Origin: Streptomyces sp. NBC_00820
GTDB lineage: Bacteria; Actinomycetota; Actinomycetes; Streptomycetales; Streptomycetaceae
Assembly: GCF_036347055.1 (NCBI RefSeq)
Contig: NZ_CP108882.1
Location: 3,546,501 to 3,610,500 of the forward strand
DNA length: 64,000 bases
Direction of reading: 5' to 3'
Below, piece by piece: positions 1-11,211 of the stretch. The position numbers and the translations under genes are program-made. The notes under the pieces are model-generated. The model did no database searches, was not told where the DNA came from, and saw only the letters and a program-made list of their open reading frames with translations. Numbering within the stretch: the first letter of the stretch is position 1; every line of letters starts with the position of its first letter.

Positions 1-1
1 C

Positions 2-304
2 TTCAAGTCCACCGGCTGCAAGGACTGGGAAACCGTCGACCCGAAGGCGAAGGGCACGCCCGCCTCGTCCATGGCCGGCAACGGGGGCATGTTCAAGGTC
101 GGCACGGACATCGCGCCGGGCACCTACAAGTCGACCGGGAACGCCGACGACTCCTGCTACTGGGAGCGCACCAAGGACGCCGAGCACGGACTCGACTCGA
201 TCATCGCGAACAACAACGTGACCGGGAACGCCGTCGTCACCATCCGCTCCACGGACGCCTACTTCAAGACGACCGGCTGCGGGAACTGGAAGAAGACCGC
301 CTGA
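2..304 (+). CDS. Secreted repeat protein, C-terminal part (5' end outside window)
   Basis: The reading frame is open from the window edge and ends at TGA 302-304, so only the last ~100 residues are visible. The stretch ends with one full copy of a repeat (valine-gly-thr-asp, then PGTY, a Cys-Tyr-Trp, an Asn-rich segment and a final TGCGNW) and begins with the tail of another copy (TGCKDW). This repeat, with one Cys pair per copy, is seen in many exported or lipoprotein-anchored Streptomyces proteins of unknown function. The in-frame ATG at 71 lies inside the repeat array and is unlikely to be the true start. Exact role unknown. Confidence 0.7.
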   Translation, partial: FKSTGCKDWETVDPKAKGTPASSMAGNGGMFKVGTDIAPGTYKSTGNADDSCYWERTKDAEHGLDSIIANNNVTGNAVVTIRSTDAYFKTTGCGNWKKTA

Positions 305-391
305 CCAGGCCTCCGTCCCGCACCACCCGCACGAACCGCACCGCCCCGCACCACCCCGCGTGACCCGCTCCACCCGCACGCGCCGCACCGT

Positions 392-423
392 CGGCGCGGG
401 ACTCCTGGAAACGTCCCGCGCCG
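392..423 (+). terminator. Stem-loop after the secreted repeat protein
   Basis: A perfect 11-bp inverted repeat (392-402 with 413-423) and a 10-nt loop lie about 90 bases after the stop at 304. There is no U-run, as is usual in Streptomyces. The rest of 305-531 shows only C-rich sequence and the ribosome site of the next gene. Confidence 0.55.
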
Positions 424-531
424 CGCCGCTCCCGCCGGCCCCGCCCACCGCCCGAGGCCCCCTCGGACCCGGACGAACCGGCTCTCGCAGCACCACAGTT
501 CATCTTTGATCAACTCCACCGAGGAATTCCC

Positions 532-1245
532 ATGCGTCTTTCGTCCCGCCTCGTCCAGGTGTTCGCCGTCGCGGCGCTCCCCCTGGCCCTCGCCGCCTGC
601 TCCACCGGCACGGACGCCACGGCCACGACCACGAAGGCCAAGGCCAAGGACCCCAACGCCGGCCTGCTGACGGGCACCCAGCTGAAGAAGGCCCTGGCGC
701 CGGCGTCGGTCGTCCCGTCCTACCTCGCCCCCGTCGCGGGCGGTTCCCCCGACAGCGGCAGCCAGTTCATGGACCCGTCCGCCCGGAGCACGGGGAAGCC
801 GAAGTGCTCCGACTTCGAGAGCAACGCCTGGCTGAGCGTGAGCGGCTTCAAGGGCGGCGTTTCGTTCGCGCAGGGCGACTACGTGAACAAGGCCCAGACC
901 GAGGAGATCGCCGAGGAGATCGACGCGTTCCAGGGAACGACCGCGAAGTCGGTGATGAAGTACGTACGGGAAGCCGCCGCCGCGTGCCCCACGTTCACGG
1001 ACACCGACGCCCACGCCGAGGTCAAGCTCGTCGGCCACGCCGCGCCCGGACTCGGTGACGAGGCCTACACCATTCGGCTCACCAGCCCCCGCTTCGAGAA
1101 CGGTTCCACCCTGGTGGCCGCCCGCGTGGGCAACTCGGTCGTCACGGTGCTGTCCTCGGCCGGCAACGACGACGGTGCCGCCACCGCCGGCACGGTGGTC
1201 ACCCACATCGTGGACGCGCTGAAGGCCAAGGCCGCCAAGTCCTGA
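532..1245 (+). CDS. Putative lipoprotein with PknH-C/sensor-like extracellular domain
   Basis: A 237-residue protein that starts with a short basic n-region, a hydrophobic core and a lipobox LAAC (Cys about residue 23), so it should be lipid-anchored on the outside of the membrane. The mature part has two Cys residues (KCSD and AACPTF) spaced as in the PknH-C/sensor-domain lipoproteins of actinobacteria, which form disulfide-bonded sensor folds; this family link is an inference from spacing and length. The ATG at 532 has GAGGAA upstream at a good distance. A terminator-like hairpin follows directly, so it is probably monocistronic. Ligand unknown. Confidence 0.7.
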   Translation: MRLSSRLVQVFAVAALPLALAACSTGTDATATTTKAKAKDPNAGLLTGTQLKKALAPASVVPSYLAPVAGGSPDSGSQFMDPSARSTGKPKCSDFESNAWLSVSGFKGGVSFAQGDYVNKAQTEEIAEEIDAFQGTTAKSVMKYVREAAAACPTFTDTDAHAEVKLVGHAAPGLGDEAYTIRLTSPRFENGSTLVAARVGNSVVTVLSSAGNDDGAATAGTVVTHIVDALKAKAAKS

Positions 1246-1250
1246 TCACC

Positions 1251-1281
1251 GGGGCCGACGGGTGGACCACCTGTCGGCCCC
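1251..1281 (+). terminator. Rho-independent-like hairpin after lipoprotein gene
   Basis: GGGGCCGAC at 1251-1259 pairs with GTCGGCCCC at 1273-1281, and the helix continues inward with one G-U pair. It is followed by TTCTTC. It starts 6 bases after the stop at 1245. Confidence 0.7.
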
Positions 1282-1287
1282 TTCTTC

Positions 1288-1390
1288 AGGCCTCCTCCTG
1301 GCTTCCTCCCGGCCTTCCCCGGCCTTCCCCGGCCTTCGCCCGGCCTCCTCCTGGCCTCCTCCTGGCCTCCCGCCGGCCTTCTCCTCGCCC
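1288..1390. repeat. Degenerate GGCCTCCTCCT/GGCCTTCCCC short repeat tract
   Basis: About eight imperfect 10-12 base units beginning GGC and rich in CTTCC or CTCCT lie between two convergent genes. It is simple-sequence DNA of the kind that slips during replication. No coding signal is seen in it. Confidence 0.6.
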
Positions 1391-1395
1391 GCGGC

Positions 1396-2115
1396 TCAGC
1401 GCGCGTGGAAACGCGCCGGCGCCTCGGTCGGGTTGCCCCCGGACGGCAGCTTCTGGCCCGGGCAGGCGGCGAGGACCTTCTTCATCGCGGCCTTCTCCCC
1501 CGAGGTGACCCACAGGCCGTACTTCTTCTTCACGGCGACCTGCGCGGCGACGTAGTCGCAGCGATAGGTCTTGTTCGGCGGCACCCAGGTGGCCGTGTCG
1601 CCGTCCCCCTTGCCGCGGTTGGTGCTCGCGTCGACCGCGAGCAGGTTGAGGGGATCGTTGGCCAGCGCTATGCGCTTGCTGGGGTCCCAGTACTTGGCGC
1701 CCTTCTGCCAGGCGTCGGACAGGGCCACGACGTGGTCGATGTCGACCAGGCTGCGGCCACGCCGGTAGGTGACGTCCTTGCCGGAGTAGGGGTCCGGATC
1801 CAGCAGCCCGTAGGTGACCTTGCAGGTGCCGCCGGTGAACTTCACCGACTTCAGGTCGCGCTTGAGGATGTCGTCGCGGGTGTCGCAGGAGTTGGAGTCG
1901 GTGTCGGCCCAGGCGGTGCCGAACCTCGTCCGGGAGTAACCCGTCTTCGGGGCGCGCCCCTTGACGGGCAGCGAGTCGGCGGCGGTCAGAGCGGCTCCCC
2001 CGCCCCCCTGCCCGCCGGGCCCGGAGGCCCCCTTGGCGTGATCATCGGCCTTGCAGCCGGCCACGGCCATCAGTACGGCCAGCGCGATGACCGCCCCGCC
2101 CCTCAGACGCGCCAC
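1396..2115 (-). CDS. HNH/DUF1524-type nuclease, lipoprotein-anchored
   Basis: A 239-residue protein. The GTG at 2115 is chosen because GAGGGGGG sits just upstream and the product then opens with a basic n-region, a hydrophobic core and lipobox AVAGC (Cys21). A longer frame reaching back to 2199 would bury this signal. The C-terminal half has the DUF1524/GmrSD-C nuclease motif: DHVV near residues 127-130, then NDPLNL and NRGKGD. These fit the His-metal-Asn/Asp layout of HNH enzymes. Such surface-anchored HNH proteins are common in Streptomyces; digesting extracellular DNA is a plausible but unproven role. It stands alone, convergent with the upstream lipoprotein gene. Confidence 0.85.
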   Translation of the reverse strand: MARLRGGAVIALAVLMAVAGCKADDHAKGASGPGGQGGGGAALTAADSLPVKGRAPKTGYSRTRFGTAWADTDSNSCDTRDDILKRDLKSVKFTGGTCKVTYGLLDPDPYSGKDVTYRRGRSLVDIDHVVALSDAWQKGAKYWDPSKRIALANDPLNLLAVDASTNRGKGDGDTATWVPPNKTYRCDYVAAQVAVKKKYGLWVTSGEKAAMKKVLAACPGQKLPSGGNPTEAPARFHAR

Positions 2116-2291
2116 GTGCGTCCCCCCTCGCTCACCCTGGTCCGCCCTGGTCCGTCTTGGCCCACCCGCAGATGCGGGGCGGATCGTTCCGCCTTCCACC
2201 GTAACGGCCGTACCGCTTCCAGCAGACAGTGCCTAAAGGGGCATACGGGGGCAATCCGTGGGCGCATGGGGGCATGTGGCGCCGTACGGGG

Positions 2292-2329
2292 GGGGAGCGG
2301 AACGGGTGCCCTCGTGCGCCCCGCTCCCC
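2292..2329 (-). terminator. Inverted repeat downstream of mfd
   Basis: GGGGAGCGG (2292-2300) and CCGCTCCCC (2321-2329) form a perfect 9-bp stem with a 20-nt loop, 28 bases past the mfd stop on the minus strand. It is a likely but loose terminator. Confidence 0.45.
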
Positions 2330-2357
2330 GGTGCCGTACGACCCGCGGTCTACGGCC

Positions 2358-5891
<3,534 letters not shown>

Positions 5892-6078
5892 GTAGGGCTT
5901 CCCGTCCGGGGTGGGCAACGCGAACCGCCCGACACGCGTGGCGGGCCGGGGGTTCCAGGGTACGTCGCCGGGGAGCGCGTCACCTGGTGGAGTGAATGCG
6001 CTGGCCCGGGCGGGGGACGGCGGCTACCGTGGAGGCGGGCCTAGTCCGGCCCCTGGTCCACTCAGCCGGGAGACCTTC

Positions 6079-6330
6079 ATGGACACGCAGCACACCCAGC
6101 GGCGGTACAACGTCCACGAGGCCAAGACCCACTTCTCCCGGATACTGCAACTGGTGGAGACAGGGGAAGAGGTCATCATCAGCAGGGCGGGTGAGCCGGT
6201 GGCGAAGGTGGTGCCGCTGCGGGCCAAGGTCAGCCGCACGGACTACGGGGCACTCCGGGGCCAGGTCCACGTCCCGGACGACTTCGACGAACTGCCCGAC
6301 GACGTCGCAGACGCGTTCGGGATGCGGTGA
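6079..6330 (+). CDS. Phd/YefM-type antitoxin
   Basis: An 83-residue protein. The N-terminal part (YNVHEAKTHFSRILQLVETGEEVII, read in pieces) is the Phd/YefM DNA-binding and dimer fold; the acidic C-terminal tail would wrap the toxin. Antitoxins of this class bind the toxin and repress their own promoter. The ATG at 6079 follows GGGAGA at a suitable distance; the same frame runs open further upstream to 5911 but without ribosome-site support. The PIN gene starts 7 bases after its stop, so the two are one operon. Confidence 0.88.
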   Translation: MDTQHTQRRYNVHEAKTHFSRILQLVETGEEVIISRAGEPVAKVVPLRAKVSRTDYGALRGQVHVPDDFDELPDDVADAFGMR

Positions 6331-6337
6331 CGGCCCG

Positions 6338-6712
6338 ATGGCCTATCTGCTCGACACCCACGCCGTGCTCTGGTGGATGGACGCGTCGCCGGAGTTGTCC
6401 GGCGAGCTCAAGGAACTGCTTCGCACCGAGCCCGAGGTCTACGTCAGTGCGGTGACCCCCTGGGAGATCGCGCTCAAGCAGTCACTGGGCAAGCTGCCAG
6501 GCCCTCCGGAACTGGCCGAACGCGCGCGCGACCTGCAGTTCAGACATCTCCCGATCACCGCCGATCACGGTGTGCGCACCGGCCGTCTGCCCTGGCACCA
6601 CCGCGACCCCTTCGACCGCATCCTCGTGGCCCAGGCCCAGCTCGAAGACCTCACGATCATCACCCGCGACACCTGGATCCCGAAGTACGACGTCCGGGTC
6701 CTGCCCGCCTGA
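6338..6712 (+). CDS. PIN-domain toxin (VapC-like ribonuclease)
   Basis: A 124-residue PIN-domain protein. It has the acidic residues expected of the metal site: Asp in LLDTHAVLWW near the start, Glu in TPWEIALK, and Asp in HRDPFDRILVAQA. Toxins of this subfamily are Mg-dependent endoribonucleases, often cutting tRNA or rRNA, and are neutralised by the preceding Phd-type protein. Together with the upstream gene it forms a complete type II toxin-antitoxin module between mfd and an ABC exporter. The key residues are present, so it may be active. The RNA target cannot be read from sequence. Confidence 0.88.
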   Translation: MAYLLDTHAVLWWMDASPELSGELKELLRTEPEVYVSAVTPWEIALKQSLGKLPGPPELAERARDLQFRHLPITADHGVRTGRLPWHHRDPFDRILVAQAQLEDLTIITRDTWIPKYDVRVLPA

Positions 6713-6732
6713 CACGGCAGAAGAAAGGGCCC

Positions 6733-6765
6733 GGTGCCGGCGAGTCCCCAAGGCTCTCCGGCACC
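6733..6765 (+). terminator. Hairpin between convergent PIN toxin and ABC permease
   Basis: GGTGCCGG (6733-6740) pairs with CCGGCACC (6758-6765). It lies in the 79-bp gap between the two convergent stops and could serve both. Confidence 0.6.
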
Positions 6766-6791
6766 GCACCCCTCCCCGTGGCGCGCGCCCG

Positions 6792-9356
6792 CTAATCCGT
6801 CGCGATCGCGTTCAGGACGTTCATCCGGCCCGCCCGGAAGGCCGGGATCAGGGCGGCGAAGAGGCCCACGAAGGCCGAGGCGACGAAGACACCGATGATG
6901 GTCGGCCAGGGGATCTCCAGGATCTTCAGGCCCTCCAGGGCGAGGAGCTTCTGGGCGGTGGCACCCCAGCCCATGCCGAGGCCGAGACCGAGCAGGGCTC
7001 CGAAGAGGGCGATCACCACGGACTCCAGGCGGATCATGCGGCGCAGCTGGCGGCGGGAGAGGCCGATGGCCCGCATGAGGCCGATCTCCCGGGTCCGCTC
7101 GACGACCGAGAGCGCCAGAGTGTTCACCACGCCGAGGATCGCCACCACGATCGCGAGGCCGAGCAGGCCGTAGACCATGTTCAGGAGCTGGCCGACCTGG
7201 TCCTTGAGCTCCTGCTTGTAGTCGGTCTGGTCGCGCACCTGGTACTGCGGGTACGGCGCCATGGCCTTCTTCAGGGCCGCGTACGCCTGCTCCTCCTGAC
7301 CCTCCTTGGCCTTGGCGAACATGATCTCGTTCGGCGGGACCTTGCTCGCGGGCACGTACTTCTTCATCGTCGCGATGCTGGTGTAGCGGGCGCCCTGGTC
7401 GATGGCGACGTCGTCGTCCGTGATGGCCGCGATCTTGAGCTTGGCCGTGGAGCCGCCGTCGAAGGCGACGCTCAGGGTGTCGCCGACCCGCACGTGGTGC
7501 TTCTTGGCGTAGTCCGAGCCGACCGACATGGCGTCCTTGCCGTACGCCGCCGACAGCTCACCGGCGGTCGTCTCGCGCCGCAGGTCCTGGGCGTAGGTCG
7601 GGTCGGCCGCGGTGATCTCGTAGGCGTCGACCTTGCCGTCCGGCGAGGTCATCTTCGCCGCGAGGTCCTTGTAGCGGGTGACGTGGTCGAGGCCCGGGGT
7701 CTGCTCCATGGCCTTCTCGGCCTGCGGGACGATCCGCTGCTGCCCCTGGACGATGAAGTCCGCGCCGACCGACCTGTCCAGCTCGTCGGTCGCCGAGGCC
7801 ACCATGGAGGAGCCGACCACGGAGAGGCAGGCGACCAGGGCCAGGCCGATCATCAGGGCCGCGCCGGTGGCGCCGGTGCGGCGCGGGTTGCGCAGCGCGT
7901 TGCGCTCGGCGAGCCGGCCGACCGGGCCGAACATCCGCAGCAGGACCGCGCTGATCACCCGGACCACACCGCCGGCCAGCAGCGGGCCGACGATCACGAA
8001 GCCGATCAGGGTGAGGACGACGCCCGCGCCGAGTGCCGGCGAACCGTCGCTCGCCTTGTCGGCGCTGCCCGCCAGGTAGAGCGCGAACGCTCCGGCGCCG
8101 GTCAGCACCAGGCCGATCAGTGCGCGGACGAGTCCGGCCCGGCCGTCGGCCGGGGTGCCCGCGTCGCGCAGCGCGGCCATCGGGGAGACCTTGCCGGCGC
8201 GCCGGGCCGGCAGGTAGGCGGCGAGGACGGTGACGACGACGCCGAGGATCATGCCGATGACCGGGGTGGCCGTCTTGACGGTCAGGTCGCGGGTGGAGAG
8301 GTCCATGCCCATGGACGCCATGAGCTTCATCATGCCGACCGCGAGGCCGACGCCCGCGGCGACGCCGAGGACCGAGCCGATGACGCCGAGCAGCAGCGCC
8401 TCGACCAGTACTGAGCGGTTGACCTGCTTGCGGGAGGAGCCGATGGCGCGCATCAGGCCGATCTCGCGGGTGCGCTGGGCGACCAGCATCGAGAAGGTGT
8501 TGATGATCAGGAAGATGCCGACCAGGAACGCGATCCCGGCGAAGCCGAGCATGGCGTACCTGATGACGTTCATGAACTCGCCGACGCCCTCGCGGTTCTC
8601 GTCGGCGTTCTCCTTCCGCGTCTGGATCTTGTAGGACCCGTCGAGCGCGGTGGAGACGTTCCGCTTGAGGCGCGCGTCGGAGACGCCGGGCGCGGCGGTG
8701 ACGTTGAGCTGCGTGAACCGGTCGGTGGCGCCGAGGAGTTCGCGCTGGGCGGTGGCGGTGTCGAAGTAGACGACGGCGGCACCGGGGTTGGTCACCTTGA
8801 AGGTGGCGATGCCGACGATCCTGGCCTTGAAGTCACCCGTGACGGCGATGGTGCGCAGTTCGTCGCCCATCTTCAGGTGGTGCTTGCCGACGGTGTCGGC
8901 GTCGACCATCACCTCGGCCGGCCCGCGCGGGGCGTGGCCGGAGGTGATCTCCATGGAACGCAGGTCGTTGTGCGTCCAGTTGCCGGCGATGGTCGGGGCG
9001 CCCGTCGTGGAGCCCATGTTCTCGTTGTCGCCGTTCACGACGGTCACGTTCATCGAACTGACCGCGCCTTCGGCGGACTTGACGCCTTCCACCCGCTTGG
9101 CCTGTGCGAGGACGGAGTCCGGCACCGACTCGGGCTTGCCGTTCTGCGGGGTGTCGTCGCTCTTCGCCGCCTTCGGCAGCACGGTCACGTCGGACGCGGT
9201 GACCGCGAAGAGCTTGTCGAACGTGGTGTTCATCGTGTCGGTGAAAACGAGAGTGCCGCAGACAAATGCCACCGACAGCAGGACCGCGACCGCCGAGAGC
9301 GCCATGCGGCCCTTGTGCGCGAAGAAGTTGCGCATCGAGGTCTTCATGACGGTCAT
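6792..9356 (-). CDS. ABC transporter permease, FtsX/MacB type with two MacB-PCD/FtsX units
   Basis: An 854-residue membrane protein. It has an N-terminal transmembrane helix, a periplasmic-type MacB core domain, a four-helix FtsX segment (about residues 260-400), then a second large extracellular domain and a second FtsX segment at the C-terminus (ending near DVLNAIATD-like VLNAIATD). This duplicated layout is standard for actinobacterial exporters of lipids, peptides or antibiotics; the substrate is unknown. The start overlaps the stop of the ATPase gene as ATGA (9353-9356), so the two are translationally coupled and should form one complex. Confidence 0.9.
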   Translation of the reverse strand: MTVMKTSMRNFFAHKGRMALSAVAVLLSVAFVCGTLVFTDTMNTTFDKLFAVTASDVTVLPKAAKSDDTPQNGKPESVPDSVLAQAKRVEGVKSAEGAVSSMNVTVVNGDNENMGSTTGAPTIAGNWTHNDLRSMEITSGHAPRGPAEVMVDADTVGKHHLKMGDELRTIAVTGDFKARIVGIATFKVTNPGAAVVYFDTATAQRELLGATDRFTQLNVTAAPGVSDARLKRNVSTALDGSYKIQTRKENADENREGVGEFMNVIRYAMLGFAGIAFLVGIFLIINTFSMLVAQRTREIGLMRAIGSSRKQVNRSVLVEALLLGVIGSVLGVAAGVGLAVGMMKLMASMGMDLSTRDLTVKTATPVIGMILGVVVTVLAAYLPARRAGKVSPMAALRDAGTPADGRAGLVRALIGLVLTGAGAFALYLAGSADKASDGSPALGAGVVLTLIGFVIVGPLLAGGVVRVISAVLLRMFGPVGRLAERNALRNPRRTGATGAALMIGLALVACLSVVGSSMVASATDELDRSVGADFIVQGQQRIVPQAEKAMEQTPGLDHVTRYKDLAAKMTSPDGKVDAYEITAADPTYAQDLRRETTAGELSAAYGKDAMSVGSDYAKKHHVRVGDTLSVAFDGGSTAKLKIAAITDDDVAIDQGARYTSIATMKKYVPASKVPPNEIMFAKAKEGQEEQAYAALKKAMAPYPQYQVRDQTDYKQELKDQVGQLLNMVYGLLGLAIVVAILGVVNTLALSVVERTREIGLMRAIGLSRRQLRRMIRLESVVIALFGALLGLGLGMGWGATAQKLLALEGLKILEIPWPTIIGVFVASAFVGLFAALIPAFRAGRMNVLNAIATD

Positions 9357-10141
9357 GAGGTGCGTCCCCGGGCATCAAAGGCCTTCATGCGGTCGAGGAC
9401 CTGGTCGGCGGTCGGCCGGAGCATCTCGTCCACGATGCGGCCGTCGGCGAGGTAGAGCACGCGGTCGGCGTAGGAGGCGGCGACGGGGTCGTGGGTGACC
9501 ATCACGATGGTCTGGCCCAGGTCGTCGACCGAGCGGCGCAGGAAGCCTAGAACCTCCGCGCCCGCGCGGGAGTCGAGGTTTCCGGTCGGCTCGTCACCGA
9601 AGATGATCTCCGGGCGGGCGGCGAGCGCGCGGGCGACCGCGACGCGCTGCTGCTGACCGCCGGAGAGCTGGGCGGGCCGGTGCCTGAGCCGGCCGGCGAG
9701 CCCGACGGTCTCCACGACCTGGTCCAGCCACGCCTTGTCCGGCTTGCGGCCGGCGATGTCCATGGGCAGCGTGATGTTCTCGATCGCGTTCAGCGTCGGC
9801 AGCAGGTTGAACGCCTGGAAGATGAAGCCGATCCGGTCCCGGCGCAGTTGGGTGAGCTTCTTGTCCTTCAGGCCGGTGATCTCGGTCTCGTCCAGGTGGA
9901 TCCGGCCGCTCGTCACCGTGTCGAGGCCGGCGAGACAGTGCATCAGGGTGGACTTGCCGGACCCCGAGGGGCCCATGATCGCGGTGAACTGGCCGCGGTG
10001 GATGTCCACGTCGACATGGTCAAGGGCGACGACACGGGTCTCTCCGGCCCCGTAGGCCTTCACGACCTGCCGCGCCCGCGCGGCAACGGCCGTAGGCCCT
10101 CCAGTGCCCCCGTGCCTGGGAATGGTCACAGCCGATGTCAC
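9353..10141 (-). CDS. ABC transporter ATP-binding protein (MacB/LolD type)
   Basis: A 262-residue ATPase with Walker A GPSGSGKST, Q-loop FQAFNLLP, signature LSGGQQQRVAVARAL, Walker B IIFGDEPTGNLD and H-loop MVTHDP. This is the LolD/MacB subfamily that powers FtsX-type permeases. The GTG at 10141 is chosen because AGGAG sits 7 bases upstream; the frame runs open to 10369 only because the upstream DNA is GC-rich. It is the first gene of the two-gene exporter operon. Confidence 0.93.
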   Translation of the reverse strand: MTSAVTIPRHGGTGGPTAVAARARQVVKAYGAGETRVVALDHVDVDIHRGQFTAIMGPSGSGKSTLMHCLAGLDTVTSGRIHLDETEITGLKDKKLTQLRRDRIGFIFQAFNLLPTLNAIENITLPMDIAGRKPDKAWLDQVVETVGLAGRLRHRPAQLSGGQQQRVAVARALAARPEIIFGDEPTGNLDSRAGAEVLGFLRRSVDDLGQTIVMVTHDPVAASYADRVLYLADGRIVDEMLRPTADQVLDRMKAFDARGRTS

Positions 10142-10740
10142 GGTATGTCTCCTATGTCGTATGCCGTATGGCATGTGTCGTACGCCGTACGGCGCGTGGC
10201 GTGCGCGGTACGTCGTGTGGCGTGTGTGGCGTGTGCCGTGAGGCGGATCTGCCGAGACGTCCGGCGGCCCGGCGCCCGTTCGTCCGGGTACGTCGACGAG
10301 TCTGGCGGGAGAGGGGGGTGCCGCGCGCTGGTGCGAGGCCCCGTCCCTCGGTGGGGTAAACCCCACCACCGCCGGTTCGGTCAGCCGCCCCTCAGCGGCG
10401 TAAAGCCAGGTTAAGGACGCCCTCGGGCCCCTCTCGTCCTCCGCGGGGACGAACCCTCCCCGAGCCCTGACACGGAGATACCCCTAGGGGTGCGCCACCA
10501 CCGGGTGGACCAGGTCTCAGGGTCGCCGACACCCCGAGCGTCCACCCTCACGCCGCGTCAGGGTCAACTCCGCGGCAGACGAGGGTTTCGCCGCAGTAAG
10601 CGCGTACCTGCTGTTCACTTCGGCGAAAACGCCGCGCCACACAAAACCCACGAGTAGCGTGCGTGACTCCGCTCTCCACCAACCCCCCCACCTCCCTGCG
10701 GTCCACCGCCATGGACCCGAGCCGCGCAAGGAGCACCGGG
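10142..10740. other. Divergent intergenic region (599 bp)
   Basis: No gene is seen. Next to the ATPase start (10142-10250) are imperfect short repeats built on GTATGCC and the palindrome GCCGTACGGC. Further on are the palindrome ACCCCTAGGGGT (10480-10491), an 8-bp inverted repeat TTTCGCCG/CGGCGAAA (10586-10593 with 10621-10628), and a TAGCGT element (10655-10660) that could be the -10 of the symporter operon. No matching -35 is evident. Confidence 0.5.
10480..10491. promoter_or_regulatory. 12-bp perfect palindrome ACCCCTAGGGGT
   Basis: The G/C-tract palindrome, in the context ATACCCC-TA-GGGGTGC, resembles the pseudo-palindromes bound by CsoR-type copper sensors. It could equally be a chance GC palindrome. 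No copper gene is adjacent. Confidence 0.3.
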
Positions 10741-11211
10741 ATGTCCTACGACCCCTACGACCCGCCGCACCCGCAGTCCCCACTGCCCCCGCGGTCTCCC
10801 CTGTCTCCGCAGTCCCCACTGTTCCCGCCGTCCCAGGTCACCTACCCCTGGCAGCCACCGCCCCGGCAGCCGCCCCGCGGCATGCCCCAGACGCCCCGCG
10901 AACCCCTCGGACGCCACAGCGACCTGCGCGTGCTGCGCCGTGCCTACCGCTGGCAGCGGCGCACCGCCACGCTCACCGCGCTCGGCTACTTCACGCTGTT
11001 CCTCGTCCTGTCCGCGTTCGCCCCGCACGTCATGACGGTCACGGTCGCCGACCACATCCCCGCCGGCCTGCTGCTGGCCCTGATCCAACTCCCCGTCACC
11101 TGGCTGGCGATCGCCCTGTACGAGCACACCGCGCGCCGCCACGTCGACCCGCTCGCGGACCGCATCCGCAAGGAGGCTGAAGTGAACGCACGGCGAGGAG
11201 CGGGCCGATGA
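10741..11211 (+). CDS. DUF485 membrane protein (YjcH-like symporter partner)
   Basis: A 156-residue protein with a proline-rich N-terminal ~60 residues and a DUF485 domain with two transmembrane helices (ALGYFTLFLVLSAF and LLALIQLPVTWLAIALY) ending in the typical DPLADRIR. DUF485 proteins are encoded with ActP/MctP solute symporters and are thought to assist them. The ATG at 10741 is preferred because AAGGAG lies 8 bases upstream; ATG 10711 lacks one. Its stop overlaps the symporter start (ATGA, 11208-11211), which gives translational coupling. The proline-rich extension is longer than in E. coli YjcH. Confidence 0.88.
   Translation: MSYDPYDPPHPQSPLPPRSPLSPQSPLFPPSQVTYPWQPPPRQPPRGMPQTPREPLGRHSDLRVLRRAYRWQRRTATLTALGYFTLFLVLSAFAPHVMTVTVADHIPAGLLLALIQLPVTWLAIALYEHTARRHVDPLADRIRKEAEVNARRGAGR

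Noticed and set aside
1262..1555. 97-codon plus-strand frame after the lipoprotein gene
   Set aside because: It starts inside the terminator hairpin and reads through the simple repeat into the antisense of the HNH gene.
10659..11180. Overlapping 173-codon frame alongside the DUF485 gene
   Set aside because: It is shifted relative to the DUF485 frame, which alone has family motifs, a ribosome site and the ATGA overlap with the symporter.
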